A stretch of 64,000 nt of DNA. Source: Planctomycetes bacterium UBA1146. Its GTDB lineage: Bacteria; Planctomycetota; UBA8108; UBA1146. Where the stretch lies: the NCBI GenBank assembly GCA_002311345.1, contig DCAA01000023.1, forward strand, positions 67,415 through 131,414, in the 5' to 3' direction. This document shows positions 34,539-43,208 of this stretch, piece by piece; position 1 is the first letter of the stretch; each line of letters begins with the position of its first letter. Under the pieces are notes generated by a model. The model searched no databases. It was given only the letters and a program-made list of their open reading frames with translations, and was not told the DNA's origin. The position numbers and the translations under genes are program-made.

Positions 34539-35686
34539 CACCCCGCCAGGGTCCCCACCACCTCGTGGATGGCGGTGACGACACGGGTCGGATCCCCTTC
34601 TTGAAGACGATGATGGATCGGGAGAGCGACCACCATTCGAGCCGCCGATTCTGCTACCGGGAAATCTCCCTCGACGTGTCCCAGGTGCGCGAAACAGGCC
34701 TGTTGAGGAAGGGTGCTTGGATAGTAGACGGCGCTATCGATCCCACGCTCCGAGAGTTCTTCTCGCAGTCGATCTCGTGCCTCGAGACGGACGATGTACT
34801 GGTGCCAGCAGTGATCGGAACCGTCTGTGCGACCGAGCGGGGTCACTCGTTCGATCAGGTCCAAACTTCTCAACGCTTCGGCGTACTCGTTGGCATTGCG
34901 AGTTCGAACTGCTTGCTGTTTCACGAGCCTGTCGAGACGTACTGAAAGTATGGCTGCCTGGAATCCATCCATGCGAGCATTCCAACCCATAATGTCGTGA
35001 CGATATCCCCCGACATCTCCATGTACGCGAAGAGATCGGATCCTGCCAGCAAGTTCGTCGTCCTGGCACACGATCATCCCTGCATCCCCAGCAGCTGCGA
35101 GGTTTTTTGTTGGATAAAAGGAATAGATACCGGCAGCACCGATGGCACCTGCGGGTTTTCCGCGATAACGGACACCGAATGCCTGAGCGGCGTCCTCGAC
35201 GATGGGAATCGAGTATTTGACCGAGAGTTTCAGCAGCGGGTCCATCGCGGCAGTTTGACCATAGAGATGGACAGGCATGATCGCTGCAGTCTTTTCATTG
35301 ATCTTGTCGGCGACATTTTGTGGGCAGATGCATAACGTATCAGCATCCAGGTCCACGAAGACGGGGGTGGCTCCCAGTTGGGCGATCACCGAGGCGGTGG
35401 AGAAAAAACTGTATGCCGGCAGGATCACCTCGTCTCCTGGTTTTACCCCCACGGCGGCGAGGGCCACCTTCAATCCATCGGTACCACTGGAAACGCCGAT
35501 GGCATGGGGGATACCGAGAAACTCCTGGCAGCGGAATTCGAACCGTTCGGTTGCCGACCCCAGGCAGAAGGAACTCTCATCGATGGCCCTTTCCAGAGCC
35601 TCGATCCATTCTCTCTTTTCCTCGGGATCATCGGGACCAACGGCGAACATCCTGATTCGATCGGTGTCGGACAAGGGAGCCTCCAT
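34538..35686 (-). CDS. DegT/DnrJ/EryC1-family sugar aminotransferase
   Basis: 382 residues. PLP-dependent transamination of a keto-sugar nucleotide. VEDAAQAFG (Asp165 for the pyridine nitrogen) and SFYPTKNL with the Schiff-base Lys194 are intact. HLYGQTAAMDPL and GWNARMDGFQAAIL are typical of the family. ATG 35686 begins two bases after the epimerase stop; no separate ribosome site is visible, so translational coupling is likely. With the epimerase it probably builds an amino sugar for surface polysaccharide. An in-frame start 13 codons earlier would overlap the epimerase. Confidence 0.9.
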   Translation of the reverse strand: MEAPLSDTDRIRMFAVGPDDPEEKREWIEALERAIDESSFCLGSATERFEFRCQEFLGIPHAIGVSSGTDGLKVALAAVGVKPGDEVILPAYSFFSTASVIAQLGATPVFVDLDADTLCICPQNVADKINEKTAAIMPVHLYGQTAAMDPLLKLSVKYSIPIVEDAAQAFGVRYRGKPAGAIGAAGIYSFYPTKNLAAAGDAGMIVCQDDELAGRIRSLRVHGDVGGYRHDIMGWNARMDGFQAAILSVRLDRLVKQQAVRTRNANEYAEALRSLDLIERVTPLGRTDGSDHCWHQYIVRLEARDRLREELSERGIDSAVYYPSTLPQQACFAHLGHVEGDFPVAESAARMVVALPIHHRLQEGDPTRVVTAIHEVVGTLAG

Positions 35687-35688
35687 GG

Positions 35689-36657
35689 TCAGCAGATACT
35701 GGTCTGGTTCTGTGACGTGAACCAATTGACGAAACGATCGAGACCCTCCGCGATGGATACTTTAGGTTCGTAGCCGAGCCTCGCACGGGATTTTTCCAGA
35801 CACGCACAGGTCTTGGATACGTCGCCTGAATGCTCGGGTTGTCTTTCGATGGAGTATTCGAGGCCACAACTCCTACCGATTCCTTCGATCAGTTCATCCA
35901 GGCGGATGCCCTGATGGTTTCCCAGATTGAAGATCTCGAATCCAGCGCATTTGTCGAGTGCCAGAAGAGTGCCATCAACGATGTCATCGATATAGGTGTA
36001 ATCCCGTTCTGAAGAACCGTCTCCGTACATCGATACCGGCTTCCCTTGCATGATCATTGAGCAGAAGCGGTGAATTGCCATCCCGGGTCTTTGGCGGGGT
36101 CCGTAGACGGTGAAGTAGCGCAAACAGGAGATGTTGATGCCGAATATCTGGTTGAAGGAGTTGCACAACAATTCCCCGGCACTTTTTGTCGCAGCATAAG
36201 GAGAAGCAGGTTGATCTACCGAATCGCTTTCCTTGAAAGGAGTTTCGATTCTGTCTCCGTATACAGAAGAAGAAGAAGCGAAGATGAAATTTTCGATCGA
36301 GTAGTCGCGTGCCATCTCGAGGATTTGAGCGGTACCGTGGAAGTTCACATCTGCATATGCTGCTGGACTCGTCATCGAGGAGCGAACCCCTGTTCTTGCA
36401 GCCAGGTGCATCACTGCCTCGATTCTGCGGGTTTTTGCCACATGATCGAGCAGTGACTTGTCACGGATATCTCCCTCGATGAGATCGAACCCTGCCCGCT
36501 CGGTGAGGGCTGCGATATTCGAACGCTTCAGTGCAGGGTCGTAGTCCGGTTCGAAGGAATCGAGGCATATAACAGCATCGCCTCGATCGAGCAGACGCTG
36601 ACAGATGTGGCTACCTATGAAACCAGCTCCACCGGTAACGAGTACGTTGCTGCTCAC
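35689..36657 (-). CDS. NAD-dependent sugar-nucleotide epimerase/dehydratase
   Basis: 322 residues from GTG 36657 with AGGAG five bases upstream. Extended SDR fold: NAD motif TGGAGFIGSH (8-17), SSSSVYG and catalytic Tyr154-x3-Lys158 in YAATKSAGE. RYFTVYGPRQRPGMA and the overall length match UDP-glucuronate or UDP-glucose 4-epimerase-like enzymes; the substrate cannot be fixed. It is followed by the DegT-type aminotransferase. Confidence 0.9.
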   Translation of the reverse strand: MSSNVLVTGGAGFIGSHICQRLLDRGDAVICLDSFEPDYDPALKRSNIAALTERAGFDLIEGDIRDKSLLDHVAKTRRIEAVMHLAARTGVRSSMTSPAAYADVNFHGTAQILEMARDYSIENFIFASSSSVYGDRIETPFKESDSVDQPASPYAATKSAGELLCNSFNQIFGINISCLRYFTVYGPRQRPGMAIHRFCSMIMQGKPVSMYGDGSSERDYTYIDDIVDGTLLALDKCAGFEIFNLGNHQGIRLDELIEGIGRSCGLEYSIERQPEHSGDVSKTCACLEKSRARLGYEPKVSIAEGLDRFVNWFTSQNQTSIC

Positions 36658-36744
36658 ACCATCTCCTTTTGCCGATAATCTCCAGTGGGGATTCTAGTGG
36701 AGCACTCGAATCGCTGCCAACGGGGTCGCTGAATATGCACCAAT

Positions 36745-37473
36745 TTATCCGGGAATCTGGTATCGCGTTGGATCCTCGATTCCTGCCTCCTCGAATCCTC
36801 GTCTTCTCAAACCACAGGAATCACAGATTCCGCAAGCAAGTCCCTGTGGATCCGGGTCATAACACGAGAGAGTGAGCGACAGGTCCACTCCCAGATCCGT
36901 TGCGGTCTCGATGATCTGCGCCTTCGTCAGATTCACCAGCGGAGCCTGGATTCGCCACCAGGGTTGCTCGCTGGCACGAGATCCCTCACGGGTTCCCAGT
37001 TCGGCAGTGTCGAGGAATGAAGCGAGGAACTCGGGGCGGCAGTCGGGGTATCCACTGTAGTCGAGGGCATTGACGCCGATCCAGATGTCTCTCAATCCTC
37101 TGGCTTCAGCAACGGCGATGGCCAGCGACAGAAAAACCAGGTTGCGAGCGGGAACATAGGTGGCGGGAATTTCCTGGCGAGAGGTGGCTCCCTCCTGTGG
37201 CTCCTCAGGAATGGGAACCGTTCCGAGCAGCGCGGAACCGCCGATGCGGTCGAATGGAACATCGAGAACCAGTGGCTGCTGGAGATCGAGTGAGGCAGCG
37301 ATCTCGTGAACCCGCTCGATCTCGATGGCATGTGTCTGACCGTACCGGAACGTCAGGGGAAGAGGACGACAGCCGCGGGACACACAGATGGCCAGCATAG
37401 TGGTCGAATCGAGGCCTCCGCTGGCGAGAGCCACACAATCGGTTGCTAGTGGATTGTCCTGTGCAGAAACCAG
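36745..37473 (-). CDS. queC: 7-cyano-7-deazaguanine synthase
   Basis: 242 residues with the start proposed here. Converts 7-carboxy-7-deazaguanine to preQ0 in queuosine synthesis. The PP-loop ALASGGLDSTT is at the N-terminus. RYGQTHAIEIE, YVPARNLVFLSLA and the zinc site SCY…CGICDSC are clear. The start is unusual: no ATG, GTG or TTG lies at a sensible distance with a ribosome site. GAGGAGGAA precedes a CTG codon at 37473 by three bases. A TTG at 37518 (257 residues) without a good site is the alternative. The stop is 87 bases from the epimerase GTG. Confidence 0.9.
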   Translation of the reverse strand: MVSAQDNPLATDCVALASGGLDSTTMLAICVSRGCRPLPLTFRYGQTHAIEIERVHEIAASLDLQQPLVLDVPFDRIGGSALLGTVPIPEEPQEGATSRQEIPATYVPARNLVFLSLAIAVAEARGLRDIWIGVNALDYSGYPDCRPEFLASFLDTAELGTREGSRASEQPWWRIQAPLVNLTKAQIIETATDLGVDLSLTLSCYDPDPQGLACGICDSCGLRRRGFEEAGIEDPTRYQIPG

Positions 37474-37572
37474 CGATTCCTCCTCGTGGTACGATCTTTC
37501 CCGGTCGTATATCCTCAACCATCGTGGTCGGCAAGTACCGGGGATGGCCCAAATGTGGACTTGGGGGATTTT

Positions 37573-38622
37573 TTGAGAATTCTCATGGTGGCAGGAAGGC
37601 TGGACTGGTCGGTACCTACGACCCATGCACTGGGTCTGGTGGAGGGGCTCATCCAGCGTGGTCACGAAGTGCAGATGGTTTGCAAGGGAGGAGTTTTCCT
37701 TCCTCGTTTTCGATCGATGGGGATCGAGGTCTATCAGTTCCCCGGCTCCTGGCTGGCGCGCCGTCGCATGACCACCTTTCTGCAATCCTTTGCACCTGAA
37801 GTGATCCACGCTGTCGGAGGACTCGGTTCCTTGCGCATTGCGACCCGGCTTTCGAGGGTACTGGGGAGCCCCATGGTTCATACTGTTCACTCCTGGTTAC
37901 GTGCAGAAAGATCCGCCTGGTCGACCCGTTCTGCGGCTGGAATCATCGTCGTGAACCAGGATCTCCGCCAGCATCTGGTGAGCGAGATGAAGATCGAGAA
38001 GGATCTGATCCGGGTCATCCCTTACGGCATCGATGTTCTGGAGGCCGATCCGCTCCCGTGGGTGCCGAGGAAGATCCCGGTCATCGGTACGGTCGGTCGA
38101 CTGGACAAGGGACGACGACTCGATGATTTCCTCCAGGCGGCTGGTTTGCTCCGCCAAAAGTTGGGCGATGTCATCTTCACGGTCCTGGGTGAAGGCCCCG
38201 ATGAGCCCCGGTTGCGTTCCGTCTGCAAATCGATGGATCTGGAAGGACACCTCACCTTTGCGGCCCCCCCCGCCGATGTCGATGCGGTTTATCGAGCCTT
38301 CGATGTCCTGATGCTGGTCAGTGACTGGGGTGGTGCCGGATTGCACATGCTGGAGGGCCTGGCTCGTGGGATTCCCACCATCGCTACCGGCGGCGGAGAG
38401 ATTCTCTCCTTGCTCGGGGAAGAAGGGATCTGCACCCTGGTTCGCCCCGGAGATTCAGAAGCTCTGGCACAAGCAGGAGCCCGTCTGCTGGCCGATCCTG
38501 AGCGTGCCCGCAAGCAGGCTAAGAAGGGTATCGAACACGTGCGCAGCCATTATCCAATGAGCGCAATGCTCGATCTCGTCGAGGATATGCACGATAGTCT
38601 CTGCCACACCACCAGCGCCTGA
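37573..38622 (+). CDS. family 4 glycosyltransferase
   Basis: 349 residues from TTG 37573 with GGGGG five bases upstream, giving MRILMVAGRLDWSVPTTHA. GT-B fold: N-terminal domain with IHAVGGLGSLR and HTVHSWLRAE. C-terminal nucleotide-sugar domain with VIGTVGRLDKGRRLDDFL, VLGEGPDEPRL and GGAGLHMLEGLARGIPTIATGGGEI, the family E-x7-E region. Transfers a sugar from a nucleotide donor, probably for envelope glycan. It is divergent from queC and next to kdsB, which has its own promoter candidate. Confidence 0.88.
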   Translation: MRILMVAGRLDWSVPTTHALGLVEGLIQRGHEVQMVCKGGVFLPRFRSMGIEVYQFPGSWLARRRMTTFLQSFAPEVIHAVGGLGSLRIATRLSRVLGSPMVHTVHSWLRAERSAWSTRSAAGIIVVNQDLRQHLVSEMKIEKDLIRVIPYGIDVLEADPLPWVPRKIPVIGTVGRLDKGRRLDDFLQAAGLLRQKLGDVIFTVLGEGPDEPRLRSVCKSMDLEGHLTFAAPPADVDAVYRAFDVLMLVSDWGGAGLHMLEGLARGIPTIATGGGEILSLLGEEGICTLVRPGDSEALAQAGARLLADPERARKQAKKGIEHVRSHYPMSAMLDLVEDMHDSLCHTTSA

Positions 38623-38631
38623 CCGGATCGG

Positions 38632-38660
38632 TAGACACGATCCCACCGTGCCATTATTCT
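38632..38660 (+). promoter_or_regulatory. promoter candidate giving a leaderless kdsB transcript
   Basis: TAGACA (38632-38637), 17-base spacer, TATTCT (38655-38660), then seven bases to ATG 38668. The predicted transcript start coincides with the ATG. No ribosome site is present between them. Confidence 0.45.
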
Positions 38661-38667
38661 CTGTGTC

Positions 38668-39498
38668 ATGGCGAAAGTGATCGTCATCCCTGCGCGTCTC
38701 GCGTCGCAGCGACTTCCCGGAAAGCTCCTGCGCGATGAGACCGGTTGGCCTCTCATCCGCCACGTCTATCAACTCTGCTTGGAGGTGCCAGACGTGGACA
38801 GGGTCATCGTCGCTGTAGATGGCGAGGAGATCGCTGAAGTGGTACGTGGCTTTGGTGGTGAAGTCGTGCTCACTGAGGCGGAACTCCCTACCGGAACCGA
38901 TCGAGTGGCGGAGGCATGTCGCTCGATGTCGCTGGAGGAGGATGATCTGGTCGTCAATGTCCAGGGGGATGAGCCGGAATTGAATCCCGACCACGTGGTG
39001 AAGTTGCTTGATCTTCTCCAGGACCATCCTTCTTGTCAGGTCGCCACCCTTGCGCTCAGGAGAGAAGGAAAAGACTCGGCCGTGGATTTCCGCAATCCGA
39101 ATCGAGTCAAAGTGGTGACTGACGCCGAGGGGAGGGCACTCCAGTTCAGCAGAAATCCGCTCCCGGAGGGTGTGGGAGAGGGTATTCCTGAGGGGGGCTG
39201 GCTGCAGCACATCGGGGTCTACGGTTTTCGTAATAGGTCTCTGGAGGCCTTCAGGGAGCTACCCAGGGGGGATCTCGAGCAACGAGAACGGCTCGAACAG
39301 TTGCGCCTGCTCGAAGCAGGGTGTGAGATCAGGGTAGTAATCGTCGATGAGGCGGCTCCGGGGATAGATACCGAAGAAGACTACAGACGATTCGTGGAGA
39401 ATACCCGCAGGATGCGGGAAGATCGGGGCGGTCAGAATCCTGCCCGGAATGTTCCGGCAGAGACGAGCGACCGGGGAAAAATGGACTACGACTCATGA
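38668..39498 (+). CDS. kdsB: 3-deoxy-manno-octulosonate cytidylyltransferase
   Basis: 276 residues (family about 250; the last 25 are a polar tail). Activates Kdo as CMP-Kdo for lipopolysaccharide. Motifs: [18 protein letters not shown] at the N-terminus (CTP-binding, shown here without flanks), [20 protein letters not shown] and HIGVYGFR. It indicates a Kdo-containing outer membrane. The stop overlaps pyrG (ATGA), whose product makes the CTP used here. Confidence 0.94.
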   Translation: MAKVIVIPARLASQRLPGKLLRDETGWPLIRHVYQLCLEVPDVDRVIVAVDGEEIAEVVRGFGGEVVLTEAELPTGTDRVAEACRSMSLEEDDLVVNVQGDEPELNPDHVVKLLDLLQDHPSCQVATLALRREGKDSAVDFRNPNRVKVVTDAEGRALQFSRNPLPEGVGEGIPEGGWLQHIGVYGFRNRSLEAFRELPRGDLEQRERLEQLRLLEAGCEIRVVIVDEAAPGIDTEEDYRRFVENTRRMREDRGGQNPARNVPAETSDRGKMDYDS

Positions 39499-41108
39499 CT
39501 CAGTACATCTTCGTAACAGGTGGAGTGGTTTCCAGCCTCGGAAAGGGTCTCACGAGCGCTTCCATTGGCGCGCTTCTCGAGAGTCACGGGCTGAAAGTCG
39601 CCCTCCAGAAATTTGATCCATACATCAATGTTGATCCGGGAACGTTGAGTCCTTTCCAGCATGGTGAGGTGTATGTCACCCCAGATGGCGCCGAGACCGA
39701 TCTCGATCTGGGACATTACGAGAGATTCACATCCTGTGAGATCAGTGGCACCTCGAACTATACCACCGGCAAGATCTACTTGACCGTGATTCAGCGTGAG
39801 CGTCGTGGCGATTACCTGGGCAAGACCGTTCAGGTCATTCCCCACATCACCGATGAGATAAAGGATAGCATCTCCCGCATCGGATCGAGCGATGTGGACA
39901 TCGTGATCACGGAGATAGGCGGGACGGTGGGAGACATCGAGAGTCTGCCATTTCTCGAGGCTCTTCGGCAGTTCGGACACGATCACGGCAAGGAGAACGT
40001 TCTCTTCATCCACCTGACGTTGTTGCCCTATATCCGTGCCAGCGGAGAGATCAAAACGAAGCCGACGCAACACTCCGTTGGGCGTCTGCGTGAGATCGGG
40101 ATCCTGCCCGACATCCTGATCTGTCGAACAGAGATGGATGTCGAGCCGGAGATTCCAGAAAAGATCTCACTGTTCTGTAATGTTCCGACCGAATCGGTCT
40201 TCATCGAGAAGGATGTGGAGACTTCCATCTACGAACTGCCGCTGGTGCTTCGTCAGCAGCGCCTCGATACCCGCATCCTGGAGCATTTCGGCCGCAAGGG
40301 TGGCTCCGGAAACATGGATCGCTGGATCGAAGTCGTCAATGCACTACGCGAGCCCCAGTTTGAAGTCGAAATCGCAGTGGTTGGCAAGTACATCGAACTG
40401 ACCGATTCCTACAAGTCGATCTACGAGGCACTCACTCACGGGGGAATTCATCACCGCGCTCGTGTTCGGTTCCGGAGGGTTCAGGCAGAAGTTCTTGCCG
40501 AAGGTGATCCGGAGGAGGTACTCGGCGGCGTCGATGGAATCCTGGTTCCGGGAGGATTCGGAGAGCGGGGGCTCGAGGGGAAGATTCGCACGGTCCAGTT
40601 TGCCAGGGAAAACAAGATTCCGTTCCTGGGAGTTTGCTACGGCATGCATGCGGCGGTGATCGAGTACTCCCGAAATGTTCTTGGCCTCAAGGAGGCTTCC
40701 TCGACAGAGATCCATAAGGATACTCCAGATCCGGTGATCACTCTTCTCGACGAGCAAAAAGATGTCGATGAGAAAGGCGGGACGATGAGGTTGGGTACCT
40801 ACCCCTGCCAATTTGTTGCCGATTCCATCTGCAGTCAGGAATACTCAACGCTGGAAGTTGGTGAACGTCATCGTCACCGCTACGAGTTCAATAACGAGTA
40901 TCGCGATAGATTGACAGAAGCGGGACTCCGTATTGCTGGCACATCGCCGGATAATTCTCTGGTCGAGGTGATCGAAATCGTGGACCACCCCTGGTTTGTC
41001 GCCTGTCAGTATCATCCCGAGTTCCAGTCGAAGCCGTTCGATGCACATCCACTCTTCAGGGGCCTGATCGGAGCCTCCCTGTCCATGAAATCACAAAGTG
41101 ATGGATGA
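39495..41108 (+). CDS. pyrG: CTP synthase
   Basis: 537 residues, standard length. Amidates UTP to CTP using glutamine. N-terminal synthase domain: [14 protein letters not shown] and [15 protein letters not shown], with [13 protein letters not shown]-terminal class I glutaminase: [11 protein letters not shown], nucleophile Cys in [15 protein letters not shown] and His-Glu in [10 protein letters not shown]. Overlaps kdsB by ATGA, so CTP supply and CMP-Kdo synthesis are translationally linked. Confidence 0.97.
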   Translation: MTQYIFVTGGVVSSLGKGLTSASIGALLESHGLKVALQKFDPYINVDPGTLSPFQHGEVYVTPDGAETDLDLGHYERFTSCEISGTSNYTTGKIYLTVIQRERRGDYLGKTVQVIPHITDEIKDSISRIGSSDVDIVITEIGGTVGDIESLPFLEALRQFGHDHGKENVLFIHLTLLPYIRASGEIKTKPTQHSVGRLREIGILPDILICRTEMDVEPEIPEKISLFCNVPTESVFIEKDVETSIYELPLVLRQQRLDTRILEHFGRKGGSGNMDRWIEVVNALREPQFEVEIAVVGKYIELTDSYKSIYEALTHGGIHHRARVRFRRVQAEVLAEGDPEEVLGGVDGILVPGGFGERGLEGKIRTVQFARENKIPFLGVCYGMHAAVIEYSRNVLGLKEASSTEIHKDTPDPVITLLDEQKDVDEKGGTMRLGTYPCQFVADSICSQEYSTLEVGERHRHRYEFNNEYRDRLTEAGLRIAGTSPDNSLVEVIEIVDHPWFVACQYHPEFQSKPFDAHPLFRGLIGASLSMKSQSDG

Positions 41109-41511
41109 CAAGCGGATCGATGACGACTGGAAGCGGCGTGCATCCGAGGAGAAGGCCAAGATCGCTGCAGAACTGGGGAAAGAGGGCTCGGCCGAGTCCG
41201 AGGGAGATGGCTCGAACACTTCAGATCCGCTCTTTCCGGCAGTAATCCAGCAGATCGCATACCCGGCGCTGATGGCACTGGGACAGATTCCCGATCCTCG
41301 CACCGGAGAGCGGATGTTGGACCTGAATCTGGCCAAGGAGACGATCGATCTGCTGGCCGTTCTGGAGAAGAAAACCGTCGGTAATCGCTCAGCCGAGGAA
41401 GACAAGATGCTGCGCGATCTTTTGCGTGATCTGCAAATGGCGTACTCGCAATCAGTGCAAACTGCCAGACAGACTGCTGAAGAGAGTACTTCCGAAAATC
41501 CAACAGAGTGA
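41101..41511 (+). CDS. DUF1844-domain protein
   Basis: 136 residues from ATG 41101, overlapping the pyrG stop. A charged N-terminus ([14 protein letters not shown]) precedes the conserved helical core: [36 protein letters not shown] is the pattern seen over residues 57-92, identified here by its LG-x-IPDP and AKETIDLL elements. Function is unknown; small soluble proteins of this type are common in planctomycetes and deltaproteobacteria. It lies between pyrG and metG and is probably cotranscribed. Confidence 0.82.
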   Translation: MDDKRIDDDWKRRASEEKAKIAAELGKEGSAESEGDGSNTSDPLFPAVIQQIAYPALMALGQIPDPRTGERMLDLNLAKETIDLLAVLEKKTVGNRSAEEDKMLRDLLRDLQMAYSQSVQTARQTAEESTSENPTE

Positions 41512-41531
41512 ACTCCCCGGGGTGAATAGAA

Positions 41532-43208
41532 ATGCAGCGCAGGGTTCTCATCACTGCCGCGTTACCATACGCAAATAACCATCCACACCTGGGTCATGTT
41601 GCTGGCGTCTATCTACCAGCCGACACCTACCATCGTTATCTGAAGTTGACCGGCGTGGAGTCGATTTTCATCTGTGGGAGTGACGACCACGGGGTCCCCA
41701 TCATGATCTCCGCACGGGAGGAGAACATCTCTCCACCGGATGTCGTGAAGAGGTATCGAGACATCCAGGAGAAGGTTTTCTCTTCACTGAGGATCGAGTT
41801 CGACCACTACAGCGGCACCTCGACCTGTGAGGGACATGATGAACTGGCACAGGAGTTTTTCCTGAAGTTACGAGAACAGGGAGACATCGACGAAAAGGTC
41901 ACTGATCAGTTCCGATGTAGTTCCTGTGAGATGTTCCTTCCTGATCGATACGTAGAGGGTACTTGCCCGCTCTGCAGAGCAGAGGGCGCACGGGGCGATC
42001 AGTGCGATTCGTGTGGGGGTGCCTTCGAGCAGGACATGCTCATCGACCCTTTCTGTGCCAACTGCGGCTCCGCCCCGGAACTGACTTCCACACGGCACTG
42101 GTTCTTCCGTCTGGATCGGTACGAGCAGCGGCTTGGAGAATGGCTGGAGAGTCGTGAAGGTTGGCGCGATAACGTCCGCAACTTTGCGCTGGGGACCGTC
42201 AACGGCGGTTTGCCCGCCCGCTGCATCACCAGAGATCTGGATTGGGGAGTACCTGTACCTCTGGAAGAGGCCAAGGACAAGGTTCTCTACGTCTGGTTCG
42301 ACGCTCCGGTGGGGTACATCTCCTTCACCAGGGAGATGTTCCGGGCCCGTGGGCAAGAGGAAGAATGGCGTTCCTGGTGGACTGGCGACGACGTGGACAT
42401 CGTTCACTTCCTCGGCAAGGACAACATCATTTTTCACGCGGTCATCTGGCCAGCAATGCTACTCGGACACGATGAGTTTCGATTGCCTGCAGATATCCCT
42501 GCTAACGAATACCTGAACTTCAAGGGAGAGAAGTTCTCAAAATCAAGGGGAGTAGGGGTCACCGCCGAAGAAATCCTCGAGTTGTTCGAAGCTGACCGTG
42601 TTCGTTATTACCTGACAGCCATCGCTCCCGAGGGGAAGGATTCCTCTTTCACCTGGGAGGACTTCATCCAGAGAAACAACGACGAACTCTCCGATGTAAT
42701 CGGCAATTTGGCCCACCGTGTCTTCACCTTCACGAGTAAGAACTTCGACTCGAAGATCCCCGGGGGGGTAGAGGAATCTCCCTTTGCCACCGAAGTATTC
42801 CAGGTGTTACGGGAGGCTCGCCAGGGATGGACCTCAGCACTCAACAGGCAGCGGTTCAGGGAAGCGCTCGACAAGGTCGTGACCCTGGCTCGCCACGGCA
42901 ATCGACTCTTCGATGCGGCGGCGCCATGGAAGAGTCGGAAGACCGATCCGGTCGCATGTGGGCGAGATCTGGCAGCCCTGCTCGAGGTGGTACACGGCGT
43001 TTCCGTGCTGTTGTTGCCGTTCGTGCCCCAGAGCGCAGCCAGGCTCGTCGGGGCGTTCGAGCAGGCGGCAGCCCCCGCTTCGGAGGTGGTCAGTGTGCTC
43101 GGGGAAAGACCCCTGCTCCAGCCGGGTCAACCGGTGACTGGGCCCGGAATCGTCTATCCGCGCCTCGAGTTGCCCGACGATGGCGAGGAATCAGACTCGG
43201 GATCGTGA
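41532..43208 (+). CDS. metG: methionyl-tRNA synthetase
   Basis: 558 residues. Charges tRNA-Met. The HIGH-type motif is HLGH (19-22) and KFSKS lies near 334. The connective domain has four CxxC-type knuckles (CSSC, CPLC, CDSC, CANC), so two zinc sites are likely. The C-terminal tRNA-binding (EMAP-like) domain of longer forms is absent. The last 55 bases overlap the convergent gene at 43154. Confidence 0.95.
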   Translation: MQRRVLITAALPYANNHPHLGHVAGVYLPADTYHRYLKLTGVESIFICGSDDHGVPIMISAREENISPPDVVKRYRDIQEKVFSSLRIEFDHYSGTSTCEGHDELAQEFFLKLREQGDIDEKVTDQFRCSSCEMFLPDRYVEGTCPLCRAEGARGDQCDSCGGAFEQDMLIDPFCANCGSAPELTSTRHWFFRLDRYEQRLGEWLESREGWRDNVRNFALGTVNGGLPARCITRDLDWGVPVPLEEAKDKVLYVWFDAPVGYISFTREMFRARGQEEEWRSWWTGDDVDIVHFLGKDNIIFHAVIWPAMLLGHDEFRLPADIPANEYLNFKGEKFSKSRGVGVTAEEILELFEADRVRYYLTAIAPEGKDSSFTWEDFIQRNNDELSDVIGNLAHRVFTFTSKNFDSKIPGGVEESPFATEVFQVLREARQGWTSALNRQRFREALDKVVTLARHGNRLFDAAAPWKSRKTDPVACGRDLAALLEVVHGVSVLLLPFVPQSAARLVGAFEQAAAPASEVVSVLGERPLLQPGQPVTGPGIVYPRLELPDDGEESDSGS

